From contig JAETSX010000002.1 in NCBI GenBank assembly GCA_021769425.1, positions 1 through 64,000 of the forward strand: a DNA stretch of 64,000 nt. Reading direction: 5' to 3'. Below, in pieces: positions 26,892 to 35,587 of this stretch. Made by a program: the position numbers and the translations under genes. The notes below the pieces were generated by a model, which was not told where the DNA came from, searched no databases, and was given only the letters and a program-made list of their open reading frames with translations. This DNA is from Eubacterium sp. (lineage in GTDB: Bacteria; Bacillota; Clostridia; Lachnospirales; Lachnospiraceae). Position 1 is the first letter of the stretch. Every line of letters starts with the position of its first letter.

Positions 26892-27227
26892 TTATTCAAA
26901 TCCCAGATCAAATTCTATTTCTTCCATCAGGCGGTAATTGATGCGCTGTACCATCCGACATACGGCCAGTTCCGCCGCAAGATATTCGTTGACATAGGGT
27001 TCCGCCCGCAGAGGGGCAAATTCTTTTTCCAGCCGATCCATCTCAGAATATAAATCCACATCTCTTTGCCGGTGCAATTCGAAATTTCTTCTTCGGAATT
27101 CATGGATTGCTTTTTCTTTTTCCGGTTCCAAGTGAACCAGATTACGCACTCTTTGATATTCCTTGTATTCCGTACTTTCTTTTACTGCATGTATCAGAGC
27201 TTCTATCTTTTCATCAATGTAACTCAT
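26892..27227 (-). CDS. YlbF/YmcA-family protein
   Basis: A 111-residue all-helical cytoplasmic protein of the YlbF family (Com_YlbF domain). In Bacillus, YlbF, YmcA and YaaT form the Y-complex that binds RNase Y and affects mRNA processing, competence and sporulation. The gene lies 12 bp after rnj in the same transcript, which fits an RNA-decay context. Heptad-like helices are visible (EKEKAIHEFRRRNFELH). No catalytic motif is expected or seen. Confidence 0.8.
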   Translation of the reverse strand: MSYIDEKIEALIHAVKESTEYKEYQRVRNLVHLEPEKEKAIHEFRRRNFELHRQRDVDLYSEMDRLEKEFAPLRAEPYVNEYLAAELAVCRMVQRINYRLMEEIEFDLGFE

Positions 27228-27239
27228 ACCAACCTCAAT

Positions 27240-28904
27240 TTAAACTTCCATAATGATGGGCATAATCATGGGTCTTCTCTTGGTTTTCTTCCAGACAAAT
27301 TCTCCCAGCTCGTCTTTGATTTCCGTTTTGATTCTGCCCCAGTCTGTGATGTTCTTGTCCATACAATAATCCATTGTCTCATCCAGCAGCTTCCGGGCTT
27401 CATCCATCAGACTCTCCGCTCCCCGCACATACACAAAGCCGCGGCTTACAATATCCGGGCCTGCCAGAACCTGCCCGCTGCCGGATTCCAATGTCATGAC
27501 TACAATAATAATTCCATCTTCTGCCAGGTGCTGCCGATCTCTTAAGACGATGTTTCCCACATCTCCCACTCCAAGGCCGTCTACAAGGACAGTGCCCACC
27601 GGAACCTGTCCGGTAACCTCAGCGCCGTTTTCATCCAGTTCCAGTACATCTCCGGAGGAAAGTACGAATATATTGTCTTTGGAAAAGCCAAGTTCTTCTG
27701 CAATGGTGGCATGAGCCCGCAAATGCCGATATTCGCCGTGAACCGGGATGGCATATTTGGGCTTAACCAGAGAATAAATCAGTTTGATTTCTTCCCGGCA
27801 TGCATGTCCGGACACATGGGCATCCTGGAAAATCACTTCCGCGCCCTTCATAAACAGTTCATTGATTACATTTGACACGGCTTTTTCGTTTCCCGGAATG
27901 GGATTGGAACTGAAAATAATGGTATCGCCGGGCTTAATGGTGATTTTTTTATGAAGACTTGCCGCCATTCGGGACAATGCAGCCATAGATTCTCCCTGGC
28001 TTCCCGTGGTAATCAAAACGGTCTGCTCATCCGGATAGTTCTTAAGCTGTTCGATATCAATTAAGGTGTTCTCCGGAATCTGCAGATAACCGAGTTCTGT
28101 GGCAGTGGAAATAATGTTGACCATGCTGCGGCCTTCCACCACTACTTTACGGCCGAATTTGTAAGCGGAATTGATGATCTGCTGTACCCGGTCCACATTC
28201 GAGGCAAAGGTTGCAATGATAATCCTGGTATTGGGATGATCTGCAAATATATTGTCAAAAGTCTTCCCTACGGTGCGTTCCGAATTGGTAAATCCCGGCC
28301 GTTCCGAATTAGTGCTGTCACACATTAAGGCCAATACGCCTTTCTTTCCGATTTCTCCGAACCGCTGCAGGTCAATGGCGTCTCCGAACACCGGAGTGTA
28401 ATCCACCTTAAAGTCGCCGGTATGGACTACAATGCCCGCCGGAGAATAAATAGCCAGTGCAGCGGCGTCCTGTATGCTGTGATTGGTTTTGATAAATTCT
28501 ACCCGGAAACAGCCCAGATTAATGTGCTGTCCGTATTTTACCACTTTCCGCTTTACTTTGGAAAGCATATTATGCTCTTTCAGTTTGTTATCTATAATGC
28601 CAATGGTTAGTTTCGTTGCATAAATCGGCACATTGATGTCCCGAAGAACATAGGGAATGGCGCCGATATGATCTTCATGGCCATGGGTAATGAAAAATCC
28701 CTTCACTTTGTCAATGTTGTTCTTAAGATACGTAGTGTCCGGAATCACCAAATCAATGCCGAGCATGTCGTCTTCCGGAAAAGCCAGACCGCAGTCCACT
28801 ACAATAATACTGTCTTCGTATTCAAAGGCAGTAATGTTCATTCCAATCTGCTCTAATCCGCCTAAAGGAATGATTTTCAATTTTGAGTTATGTTCTTTCT
28901 TCAA
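27240..28904 (-). CDS. rnj: Ribonuclease J
   Basis: Metallo-beta-lactamase nuclease with 5'-exonuclease and endonuclease activity in mRNA decay and rRNA maturation. The metal motifs are THGHEDHIGAIP and HTGDFKVD, followed by the beta-CASP domain (GSQGESMAALSRMA, SSNPIPGNE) and a C-terminal domain. About 554 residues. I choose the TTG start at 28904, which has GGAGG six bases upstream and overlaps the fur stop as TTGA; the longer frame reads 69 bp into fur and adds unrelated residues. Tight coupling with fur is implied. Confidence 0.94.
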   Translation of the reverse strand: MKKEHNSKLKIIPLGGLEQIGMNITAFEYEDSIIVVDCGLAFPEDDMLGIDLVIPDTTYLKNNIDKVKGFFITHGHEDHIGAIPYVLRDINVPIYATKLTIGIIDNKLKEHNMLSKVKRKVVKYGQHINLGCFRVEFIKTNHSIQDAAALAIYSPAGIVVHTGDFKVDYTPVFGDAIDLQRFGEIGKKGVLALMCDSTNSERPGFTNSERTVGKTFDNIFADHPNTRIIIATFASNVDRVQQIINSAYKFGRKVVVEGRSMVNIISTATELGYLQIPENTLIDIEQLKNYPDEQTVLITTGSQGESMAALSRMAASLHKKITIKPGDTIIFSSNPIPGNEKAVSNVINELFMKGAEVIFQDAHVSGHACREEIKLIYSLVKPKYAIPVHGEYRHLRAHATIAEELGFSKDNIFVLSSGDVLELDENGAEVTGQVPVGTVLVDGLGVGDVGNIVLRDRQHLAEDGIIIVVMTLESGSGQVLAGPDIVSRGFVYVRGAESLMDEARKLLDETMDYCMDKNITDWGRIKTEIKDELGEFVWKKTKRRPMIMPIIMEV

Positions 28905-29398
28905 ATTGCACCTCCAAATGCTTTGCAGGCTTCCTGCTCTCCTTCCCGGCTCTTCTGTTCCTGTTTCAGACATGATTCACAATAGCCATAGAGCTTTACT
29001 TCATGATTGATGACTTGAAAAGAGACTGATTCTTTAATCCGTTTCTCCAATTCGTCTAACAGGTCATCCCGAAAAGATATTACTTTTCCGCATTCCAGAC
29101 ATATTAAATGGTGATGATGGTGCGTTTCCTGTCCCCCAATCCTTCCAATTTCATAACGCACATAGCCATCTCCTAACTGAATGCTTTCCACCAGTTTCAG
29201 CTCCAGGAGCAATTGTATTGTCCGATAGACAGTAGCCAGTCCAATTTCCGGAAACTCTGCCTTTACTATTTCATATATTTCTTCCGCAGTCAGATGCCGA
29301 TCTCCACAGGATGCCAATGTCTCTAACACCAGAATTCGCTGTTTGGTCTTTTTCAATCCATGTTCTTTTAATATTTTTTCAAAATCCTCCTGGATCAT
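28901..29398 (-). CDS. Fur-family metalloregulator (Fur/PerR/Zur type)
   Basis: A 165-residue winged-helix repressor. The DNA-binding half has LKKTKQRILVLETLAS and LATVYRTIQLLLELKLV. The metal half has a five-histidine run (ETHHHHHLICLECGK) and the structural zinc cysteines CLEC and CESC. Which metal or peroxide it senses cannot be fixed from sequence. It sits directly before rnj in the same transcript, so it may control RNase J and the coupled RNA-modification genes; that is inference. A 92-bp palindromic element lies just upstream. Confidence 0.9.
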   Translation of the reverse strand: MIQEDFEKILKEHGLKKTKQRILVLETLASCGDRHLTAEEIYEIVKAEFPEIGLATVYRTIQLLLELKLVESIQLGDGYVRYEIGRIGGQETHHHHHLICLECGKVISFRDDLLDELEKRIKESVSFQVINHEVKLYGYCESCLKQEQKSREGEQEACKAFGGAI

Positions 29399-29430
29399 CG
29401 CAACACCTTTCTGTAAAATTCTTATTAACG

Positions 29431-29523
29431 TATACCCGTGAGCAAAATCATTTGCCGACTAGATCTTTCACAGCTTTGAGAAAAAAGCAAATGATTTGGC
29501 AAATAAGTATGCTCGTGAGTATA
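29431..29523. repeat. Dispersed palindromic element, copy 1
   Basis: A 93-bp element whose ends are inverted (TATACCCGTGAGCA against TGCTCGTGAGTATA) with strong inner arms (GCAAAATCATTTGC with GCAAATGATTTGGC, 13 of 14 matched). A nearly identical copy is at 62044-62135. It has the form of a small non-autonomous palindromic repeat (MITE- or REP-like) and sits between the DUF1292 gene and fur. Confidence 0.85.
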
Positions 29524-29572
29524 AATACAGAACCTGCCCAAATTCTGCCTGCCAATTGCAGATGGCAGAAAC

Positions 29573-29833
29573 TTACATCGTAAAATCAATATCCTCTAAC
29601 ATTTCTCCGAATATTCTGGATATATATTCCAATTCTTCCTCAGATTCCACCATTTCATACATGGCGTCTTCCTGTTCTTCCTGTGATAATTCTTTCAAAA
29701 TAAAAGCGTCACAGTCTCCGTCTTCCTCCTCTGTCACTAAAAGATAGTTCTGACCATTGATTTTAGTCTGCTCTAATACATAAAATTCCACAGACTCTCC
29801 GCTCCGGGGAGCCTGAAATACAATTTTTTCCAT
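29573..29833 (-). CDS. DUF1292-domain protein (YrzB-like)
   Basis: An 86-residue, very acidic cytoplasmic protein with the DUF1292 pattern: beta-rich N-terminus (VEFYVLEQTKINGQNYLLVTEEE), then an acidic tail. Function is unknown in all relatives. It follows ruvX by 12 bp and keeps the order ireB-ruvX-yrzB found across Firmicutes, which is the best support for the call. Confidence 0.85.
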   Translation of the reverse strand: MEKIVFQAPRSGESVEFYVLEQTKINGQNYLLVTEEEDGDCDAFILKELSQEEQEDAMYEMVESEEELEYISRIFGEMLEDIDFTM

Positions 29834-29845
29834 TATTCTGTCCTT

Positions 29846-30292
29846 TTATTCCTCCGAATGATTCTCTCTCTGAAATGCCAGTAAATCCAGATAATTCTGC
29901 AGTATCAATACTGCAGCAATTTTATCGGAATGCTCTTTCCGATTCTCTCTGCGCAGGCCTTCCTCCATCATGCTCCGATTGGCTGCAACAGTTGTCAGCC
30001 GCTCATCCCGGAGGATAACGGGAATCTGGCACCGTCTCTCCAGCAGCTCTTTAAATTCCAGAGTTTTTCTGCAGCGCTCTCCTTCTGTGTTGTTCATATT
30101 CTTAGGAAATCCAAGTACAATTCTGTCTACCTCATATTCTCCCGTCAGTGTTTCAATCCTCGCAAGTGTCTGACGAAGCTTTCCCGGTGACTTCCGCCAG
30201 ATGGTTTCTATGCCCTGGGCAGTCATCAGCAATGCATCGCTTACGGCAACGCCCACTGTTTTAGAGCCGAAATCCAGGCCCATAATCCGCAT
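29846..30292 (-). CDS. ruvX: RuvX/YqgF-family nuclease, pre-16S rRNA processing
   Basis: A 148-residue RNase H-like fold protein. [16 protein letters not shown] opens the fold with the first catalytic aspartate; [11 protein letters not shown] and ILRDERLTT follow with further family residues. YqgF in E. coli trims the 5' end of pre-16S rRNA; it was named earlier as a Holliday-junction resolvase. Conserved neighbour of IreB and DUF1292. Confidence 0.93.
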   Translation of the reverse strand: MRIMGLDFGSKTVGVAVSDALLMTAQGIETIWRKSPGKLRQTLARIETLTGEYEVDRIVLGFPKNMNNTEGERCRKTLEFKELLERRCQIPVILRDERLTTVAANRSMMEEGLRRENRKEHSDKIAAVLILQNYLDLLAFQRENHSEE

Positions 30293-30303
30293 AAAATGTC
30301 CTC

Positions 30304-30567
30304 CTAACCCCAGCGATTACTCTGAATATACCGGCGCAGAATCTCTTCCACCAGCTCGTCCCGTTCCACTTTCATAATCAGGCTTCTGGCATTGCGGTGA
30401 CTGGTAATGTACGTAGGGTCTCCTGACATGATGTAGCCTACAATCTGATTTACCGGATTGTAGCCCTTCTCCCGCAGGGCGCTGTAGACAATTTCCAGTA
30501 CGTCATCCACCTGTATCTGCTGTTCTTTTTCCACTTTAAAGTATTGAGTATTGTTTTTATCCTGCAT
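30304..30567 (-). CDS. ireB: IreB-family regulatory phosphoprotein (UPF0297)
   Basis: An 87-residue cytoplasmic protein. In Enterococcus, IreB is phosphorylated by the Ser/Thr kinase IreK and adjusts cephalosporin resistance. Conserved features are the N-terminal TQYFKVEKE stretch, [31 protein letters not shown] and a C-terminal RYIQSNRWG. It is the first gene of the run that reaches to the lactonase gene and has a strong promoter about 130 bp upstream. Its ribosome site is weak. Confidence 0.93.
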   Translation of the reverse strand: MQDKNNTQYFKVEKEQQIQVDDVLEIVYSALREKGYNPVNQIVGYIMSGDPTYITSHRNARSLIMKVERDELVEEILRRYIQSNRWG

Positions 30568-30693
30568 TTTTCCCGTCCTTGTTGTATACAGTCACCCTGG
30601 ACACTCTCCATCTGAGCATAAAACACCATAGATGCAGCTGCCCATAAGTGACTGCTTGATTGCTCTTTCGTTCTTAGAATATTTCTTCTTTCT

Positions 30694-30722
30694 ATTCTAA
30701 TATAAACGTTCGGAAAATTCAA
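30694..30722 (-). promoter_or_regulatory. Promoter of the ireB run
   Basis: On the minus strand TTGAAT (30722-30717) and TAGAAT (30699-30694) are exactly 17 bp apart. The leader to ireB is about 120 nt and holds a CAGTCAC/GTGACTG inverted repeat. Confidence 0.65.
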
Positions 30723-30826
30723 TCTATATTTTATAAAAATTGGATATGCAAAAAATTTCCGAATATTTCCCCATTAATGGCATGAGTTGGGATCACATTT
30801 GCATGACCCAAAGCCCGGAACAAAAC

Positions 30827-31747
30827 CTACAAATCTTTTTTCAAAAGCTCTGAAAAATATTCCGGCAAAGGCGCTGTCACCTCAAGATATGCGCCCGTAA
30901 CAGGATGAATCAGACCAAGGGTGGCCGCATGCAATGTCTGCCCCTGCAGCTTCCAGGGCGTCTTTCCATTGCCGTAAAGATCATCGCCGAGGATAGGATG
31001 GCCGATACTTGCCATATGGACGCGGATTTGGTGTGTCCGCCCGGTTTCCAGTTCAAATTCCATGTAAGTATGCTTTGAAAAACGCTGAATCACTTTATAA
31101 TGGGTGACCGCTCTTTTGCCGTTTTTAACATTCACCGCCATTTTTTTCCGTTCCACAGGGTGTCTGCCAATGGTTCCCTCAATGGTTCCGGCATCCTCTT
31201 TCACCAGGCCCTTTACAATTCCAAGATACCGCCTGGTTACAGAATGCGCCTTGATCTGCTCTGCAATTTTAATATGAGCATTGTCATTTTTGCATACTGC
31301 CAACGCTCCGGTAGTATTCATATCAATGCGGTGCACAATGCCGGGACGGATTTCTCCATTGATTCCGGAAAGGCTGTTTTGGCAATGAAACAAGACTGCA
31401 TTAACCAGAGTACCGGAGAAATGGCCCGCAGAAGGGTGCACAACCATGCCTTTCGGCTTATTTACAATCAGCAGATCTGAATCCTCATAGAGAATATCCA
31501 AAGGAATATCCTCCGGCAAAATCCTGGCTTCCTGAGCCGGCGGTATATTTAAGGTGACAATATCTTTGTCATTTACCCGGTAATTCACCTTCTGTTCTCT
31601 TCCATTTACAAGCACACGGCCTTCTTTCACCAGTTTTTGCAGAAACGACCGGGAACATTCCGGACAAACCGCCGAAAGAAATCTATCCAGGCGTTCCCCG
31701 AAATGATTTGGTGCAACACAATATTCCTGAATTTCCAACTCACTCAC
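30827..31747 (-). CDS. rluD: RluD-family rRNA pseudouridine synthase
   Basis: Isomerises uridines to pseudouridine, most likely in 23S rRNA. The 306-residue protein has an N-terminal S4 RNA-binding domain (ERLDRFLSAVCPECSRSFLQKLVKEG) and a synthase domain whose catalytic aspartate is in HRIDMNTTGALAV. The C-terminal RTHQIRVHMASIGHPILGDDLYG is typical. It follows lspA by 30 bp, the very common lspA-rluD pair. Confidence 0.93.
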   Translation of the reverse strand: MSELEIQEYCVAPNHFGERLDRFLSAVCPECSRSFLQKLVKEGRVLVNGREQKVNYRVNDKDIVTLNIPPAQEARILPEDIPLDILYEDSDLLIVNKPKGMVVHPSAGHFSGTLVNAVLFHCQNSLSGINGEIRPGIVHRIDMNTTGALAVCKNDNAHIKIAEQIKAHSVTRRYLGIVKGLVKEDAGTIEGTIGRHPVERKKMAVNVKNGKRAVTHYKVIQRFSKHTYMEFELETGRTHQIRVHMASIGHPILGDDLYGNGKTPWKLQGQTLHAATLGLIHPVTGAYLEVTAPLPEYFSELLKKDL

Positions 31748-31777
31748 TTTTTGCTCCTTTTCAGCGGAAAAACGAAA

Positions 31778-32308
31778 TTACCCGTTCTGCCCTTTTTTGG
31801 GAAAAGGCCAGAGAACCTCCAGTTCCTCTTCCTTATAGTAAAAAAACATCAGAAAAACCAATAACGCCATTCCAACAGTTACATAAATATCTGCCATATT
31901 AAAAATCGGAAAATTAATCAATTCAAAGTAGAAAAAATCGATCACATAATTCAGCCGCAGACGATCGATCAGATTTCCGATTGCGCCTGCGGTCAAAAGC
32001 GCCAGAATAAAACGAATCCAGCGATACTTTTTTTCCATGGGGACACGACGGTACACCAGCAGCATAAGCGCAAGCATAACCACTGTTATGGCAACAAACC
32101 ATAATTTCTGTCCCTGCAGCAGTCCAAAGGCCGCGCCACGATTCTCCAGATAATGCAGCTGAAACACATTCTTTATAATAATAATGGAAGAACCGCCCTT
32201 CAAATAAACCGATGCCAGGTATTTGGTCCATTGATCCAGAAACAGCAGCGCGGCCGCGCCAAAAATATAGAACAGATAGCTATTTCTTTTTTTTATTTCC
32301 ATAAACAC
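31778..32308 (-). CDS. lspA: Lipoprotein signal peptidase (signal peptidase II)
   Basis: Membrane aspartyl protease that cuts prolipoproteins ahead of the lipidated cysteine. The 176-residue protein has four hydrophobic helices. The two catalytic aspartates lie in GNLIDRL and FNMADIYV, and ENRGAAFGLLQG is the family motif. Several lipoproteins in this window (5803, 38048, 60819) are expected clients. The MEIKKRN start two codons in is equally possible. It lies between aroB and rluD. Confidence 0.95.
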   Translation of the reverse strand: MFMEIKKRNSYLFYIFGAAALLFLDQWTKYLASVYLKGGSSIIIIKNVFQLHYLENRGAAFGLLQGQKLWFVAITVVMLALMLLVYRRVPMEKKYRWIRFILALLTAGAIGNLIDRLRLNYVIDFFYFELINFPIFNMADIYVTVGMALLVFLMFFYYKEEELEVLWPFPKKGQNG

Positions 32309-32315
32309 ACTCTTT

Positions 32316-33410
32316 CTACTGCAAAATAAACCGAATTCCTGCCAAAATTTCAGAATCCGTCAATTCCTTTGTCATATATGCCTCTCCAGGCTGTTTCAGC
32401 AGGATAAACTTAATTTTCCCGGATTCCATTTTCTTGTCTAACCGGGTAGTTTCCAGAATCTCTTCCGGCGTATGGGAAAAACCTTTCAGCCTGACCGGAA
32501 GTCCGTAGCTTTCTAAAATCTTTTTCATTTCGTCCAGCGCTTCCTGTGTAATATTCCCGCGCTGGCAGGAAATATATCCGGCGCTTATCATGCCAAGGGC
32601 CACACATTCGCCGTGAAATAATGTAAAGTCAGATAATTTTTCAATGGCATGACCGATGGTATGGCCAAAGTTCAAAAGCGCGCGCTCTCCCTGCTCTTTG
32701 GGATCCTGCTCCACCACATCCCGTTTAATCTGGCAGCTTCGGTAAATCATTTCTTCCATTGTCTCATAATCCTGCTCCATAATCGCTTTGCTGCGGGTTC
32801 GGATGAAATCGGTATAGCTCTGATCTTTAATAAAGCCGTGCTTGATTAATTCGGCCGTTCCGGAGGAAAACTGGCGTTTTGGCAGTGTCTTTAATGTGGA
32901 AATATTCATATAAACCAGTTTCGGCATATAAAACGCCCCCACCATATTTTTGTATTGTAAGAAATCCACTCCGGTTTTTCCTCCGATACTGCTGTCTGTC
33001 TGAGCCAGCAAGGAAGTGGGCGCCTGAACAAAATCAATGCCCCGCAGATACGTGGCCGCTGCAAAACCTGTTAAATCCCCCACTACGCCGCCGCCCAGGG
33101 CAATCAGCACATCTTTGCGATCAAAAGAATTCTGTATCAGATGTTCATATACCTTTCCAACTGTATCTGTGTTTTTGCTGGCTTCCCCGGCTTCAAACAC
33201 AAAAGAGGTGCAGCAGGAAAACATGGGAGACAGCAGCTGCTTTAATTCTTCTAAATACAAGCTGCCCACCGTGGCCTCTGTAATGATGCAGGCCCGGTTC
33301 CTGCCGTAGCCCAGCTCTTTTAATTTCTCCGGCAAAAGCCGGAAATCTCTTTGAATCTCAATCATATAAGAAGGTTTGCCCTCATAAGATACTGTAATTG
33401 TTTTTCCCAT
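32316..33410 (-). CDS. aroB: 3-dehydroquinate synthase
   Basis: Second step of the shikimate pathway: converts DAHP to 3-dehydroquinate with NAD and zinc. Key motifs are GGGVVGDLTGFAAATYLRG, PTSLLAQTDSSIGGKTG and the zinc-histidine region NFGHTIGHAIE with HGECVALGM. I place the start at MGKTITV (33410) from the usual family beginning; the frame is open 20 codons further to 33470 and neither start has a strong ribosome site. It is wedged between ylmH and lspA, away from aroC. Confidence 0.93.
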   Translation of the reverse strand: MGKTITVSYEGKPSYMIEIQRDFRLLPEKLKELGYGRNRACIITEATVGSLYLEELKQLLSPMFSCCTSFVFEAGEASKNTDTVGKVYEHLIQNSFDRKDVLIALGGGVVGDLTGFAAATYLRGIDFVQAPTSLLAQTDSSIGGKTGVDFLQYKNMVGAFYMPKLVYMNISTLKTLPKRQFSSGTAELIKHGFIKDQSYTDFIRTRSKAIMEQDYETMEEMIYRSCQIKRDVVEQDPKEQGERALLNFGHTIGHAIEKLSDFTLFHGECVALGMISAGYISCQRGNITQEALDEMKKILESYGLPVRLKGFSHTPEEILETTRLDKKMESGKIKFILLKQPGEAYMTKELTDSEILAGIRFILQ

Positions 33411-33521
33411 AACGCTTTTCGATATGCTGCCATATCTATCCTTTCTGTCTTTTATTTTCTCCATCTGCACATAGTTCAGTCATTTCTATATCAAACTCTT
33501 TCATCCTTTCATCGACGTTTG

Positions 33522-34358
33522 CTACAGATACCGTTCATACTGTATCTTCAGGCGGCCTTTTTTCGTCTCCCCCTGACAGTCCAGGAAGCGGAACCGCCCC
33601 ACGGAACGGACAGAAATCAAATCCCGGGGCCTGCATTCATAGGTAATCTGCGAAGTCTCTTTATTATCAATAAAGACTTTGCCGCCCCGAATCCACTGGC
33701 TGGCCTGGGAACGGGAGATTTTGCAGAGGCAGGCAATCACACTGTCCAGCCGGTTAGAGGCAACAATGCCTCCCAGGGATTCCAGCTTAGGCTCAATGTG
33801 CACTTCCTCCGGTGAAGCCGGTTTAGCATAAACGGTGGTGTTCCGTATCCGCGTAAGATTCTCTGTCAGATATTCCGCAATATTCTCCTGACAGAATACA
33901 TAGCTTTCCGTCTCATCCACCAGAATATCCCCCAGCCTGGAACGTTCAATGCCAAGATTCATCAGGCTCCCCAACACATCCCGGTGGCTGATCTTTTCTG
34001 CAAATTTCCGATTCACAGGCGAGATTTTCAGGCAGGAAATGGGGAAATTCCAGGTATAACAAAGAGCATCAGGCAAAAATGCAATCATCTGACGCTCACT
34101 TAGTTCATATCCGCCGTACAGTTCAAATTCGGAATACAGCTCTGAACTCTGCCGGTGAAAAATATTCAATTCATTTAGATTTAAAAAATCACTGAATAAA
34201 ACAATATTTTTTTGCTGGGCCTGCCTGGACAAATCAATCAAACGTCTGGCAATCAAGGTATCCTGATATTCTGTCTGCCCTTTGACGGCCAAAATTCCCA
34301 TCTCTTTTGTATCTGATGAAGATTTGCGTAATACTCTGTCTCTTGCCATATCTTTCAT
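33522..34358 (-). CDS. ylmH: YlmH-family S4-domain RNA-binding protein
   Basis: A 278-residue cytoplasmic protein. The C-terminal S4 domain is at about residues 190-255 (LDSVIACLCKISRSQASQWIRGGKVFIDNKE). The N-terminal part matches YlmH of the Bacillus ylm cluster near ftsZ, a protein tied to division and, in recent work, to clearing stalled ribosomes. It starts three bases from the sepF stop. ylmG and divIVA, which flank it in Bacillus, are absent. Confidence 0.88.
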   Translation of the reverse strand: MKDMARDRVLRKSSSDTKEMGILAVKGQTEYQDTLIARRLIDLSRQAQQKNIVLFSDFLNLNELNIFHRQSSELYSEFELYGGYELSERQMIAFLPDALCYTWNFPISCLKISPVNRKFAEKISHRDVLGSLMNLGIERSRLGDILVDETESYVFCQENIAEYLTENLTRIRNTTVYAKPASPEEVHIEPKLESLGGIVASNRLDSVIACLCKISRSQASQWIRGGKVFIDNKETSQITYECRPRDLISVRSVGRFRFLDCQGETKKGRLKIQYERYL

Positions 34359-34361
34359 TCC

Positions 34362-34880
34362 TTAAAATTCCGTCTTAATGGGAGGTACATCAAACGCGTC
34401 CATAATATTTGCGAAATCACCGGAAATGTCCACGCTGGGCGGAGTGATAATAAATATGTAGTTGGAAATCTTCTGCAGATTACCATTGATGGCAAAACAG
34501 GAACCAGAGGTAAAATCAATAATCCGCTGCGCAATGTCTACATCCAGACCTTCCACATTCAGCACAACGGTGCGGTTTAACAAAAGAGTCTCTGTAATCT
34601 CCCGTGCATCCTCCACGTTGGTGGGCTTAATGACGCACACTTCCATGCCGTTTCCCTGTTTCTTATAAGAACGCATCGGCGTTACCTTCTGGGTCTTCAC
34701 CGGACGGGGACGCTTTTCCTCAAATTCTTCTTCGTCTTCCGGATCCTTATCTTTTAAAATACTCTTCCGTTTGGGTTTTTCCTCTTCGTAGTCATCGTCA
34801 TCATAATAATCGTCGTCATAAAAATCATCATCATCCGAATTCAATCTCATGACATCTAAGAATTTATCAAGCATTCCCAT
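34362..34880 (-). CDS. sepF: Cell division protein SepF
   Basis: FtsZ-bundling protein that helps tether the Z ring to the membrane. The 172-residue protein has the short N-terminal membrane-binding helix (MGMLDKFLDVMRL), an acidic linker with long Asp/Tyr runs, a basic segment, and the globular SepF domain (VCVIKPTNVEDAREITETLL ... VDIAQRIIDFTSG). The start at 34880 has AGGGAG and overlaps yggS by 14 bp. The acidic linker is unusually rich in aspartate. Confidence 0.94.
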   Translation of the reverse strand: MGMLDKFLDVMRLNSDDDDFYDDDYYDDDDYEEEKPKRKSILKDKDPEDEEEFEEKRPRPVKTQKVTPMRSYKKQGNGMEVCVIKPTNVEDAREITETLLLNRTVVLNVEGLDVDIAQRIIDFTSGSCFAINGNLQKISNYIFIITPPSVDISGDFANIMDAFDVPPIKTEF

Positions 34881-35574
34881 AATAATCTCCCTTGTTTCTT
34901 TCTCCAAAAATGCCGGTTCCAACCCGAACCATTGTGGCACCCTCTTCGATTGCTACCATATAATCGCCTGTCATGCCCATAGACAGCACAGACATATTTA
35001 CATTATCAATGTTTTTCTGCATTATGTCAACAGATAATTCTTTGATTTGACGAAAATATTCCCGATTATCTTCCGGGTCCTCCACAAAAGGCGCAATTGT
35101 CATAAGCCCCTGGATGTGAATATGGGGAAGTCTGGCGATTTCTTCCACCAACCGGACTGCTTCTTCCCGGGAAGTCCCGAATTTGCTCTCTTCCTGAGCA
35201 ATATTAACCTCCACTAAAATATCCATTTCCACCTGTTTTTTTCCTGCCTGGCTGCTGATTTCTTCTGCCAGCCGCAGAGAATCCACCGAATGAATCAAAC
35301 AAACTTTGTCAATGATATATTTCACCTTATTCCGCTGTAAATGCCCGATCATATGCCAATGAAGGTCTGACGGAAGCTGTGGGTATTTATCCATAATCTC
35401 CTGCACCTTATTCTCTCCAAACTGGCGGCTTCCTGCCTGGTACGCCTCCTCTAACATGGAAACCGGCTTCGTTTTGCTGACGGCAATCAACGTCACATCC
35501 TCCGGATTTCTTCCAGCCTTCCTACAGGCTCTTTCGATATTCTCATGCACTTTTACCAGATTTTCCTTTATCAT
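34867..35574 (-). CDS. YggS-family PLP-binding protein (PLPHP)
   Basis: A 235-residue single-domain PLP carrier involved in vitamin B6 and amino-acid balance; it has no known catalytic turnover. The PLP lysine lies in VTLIAVSKTKP near residue 34, followed by FGENKVQEI and HWHMIGHLQRNK, all family hallmarks. It corresponds to Bacillus ylmE and sits before sepF as there. Confidence 0.95.
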   Translation of the reverse strand: MIKENLVKVHENIERACRKAGRNPEDVTLIAVSKTKPVSMLEEAYQAGSRQFGENKVQEIMDKYPQLPSDLHWHMIGHLQRNKVKYIIDKVCLIHSVDSLRLAEEISSQAGKKQVEMDILVEVNIAQEESKFGTSREEAVRLVEEIARLPHIHIQGLMTIAPFVEDPEDNREYFRQIKELSVDIMQKNIDNVNMSVLSMGMTGDYMVAIEEGATMVRVGTGIFGERNKGDYYGNA

Positions 35575-35587
35575 GTCATATTACCTC

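Noticed and set aside
30450-30722. 90-codon minus-strand frame overlapping ireB
   Set aside because: It covers the promoter and is out of frame with the clear ireB gene.
33411-33521. Small peptide gene between ylmH and aroB (MKEFDIEMTEL)
   Set aside because: Only about 22 codons, no strong ribosome site, and it overlaps the possible longer aroB start.
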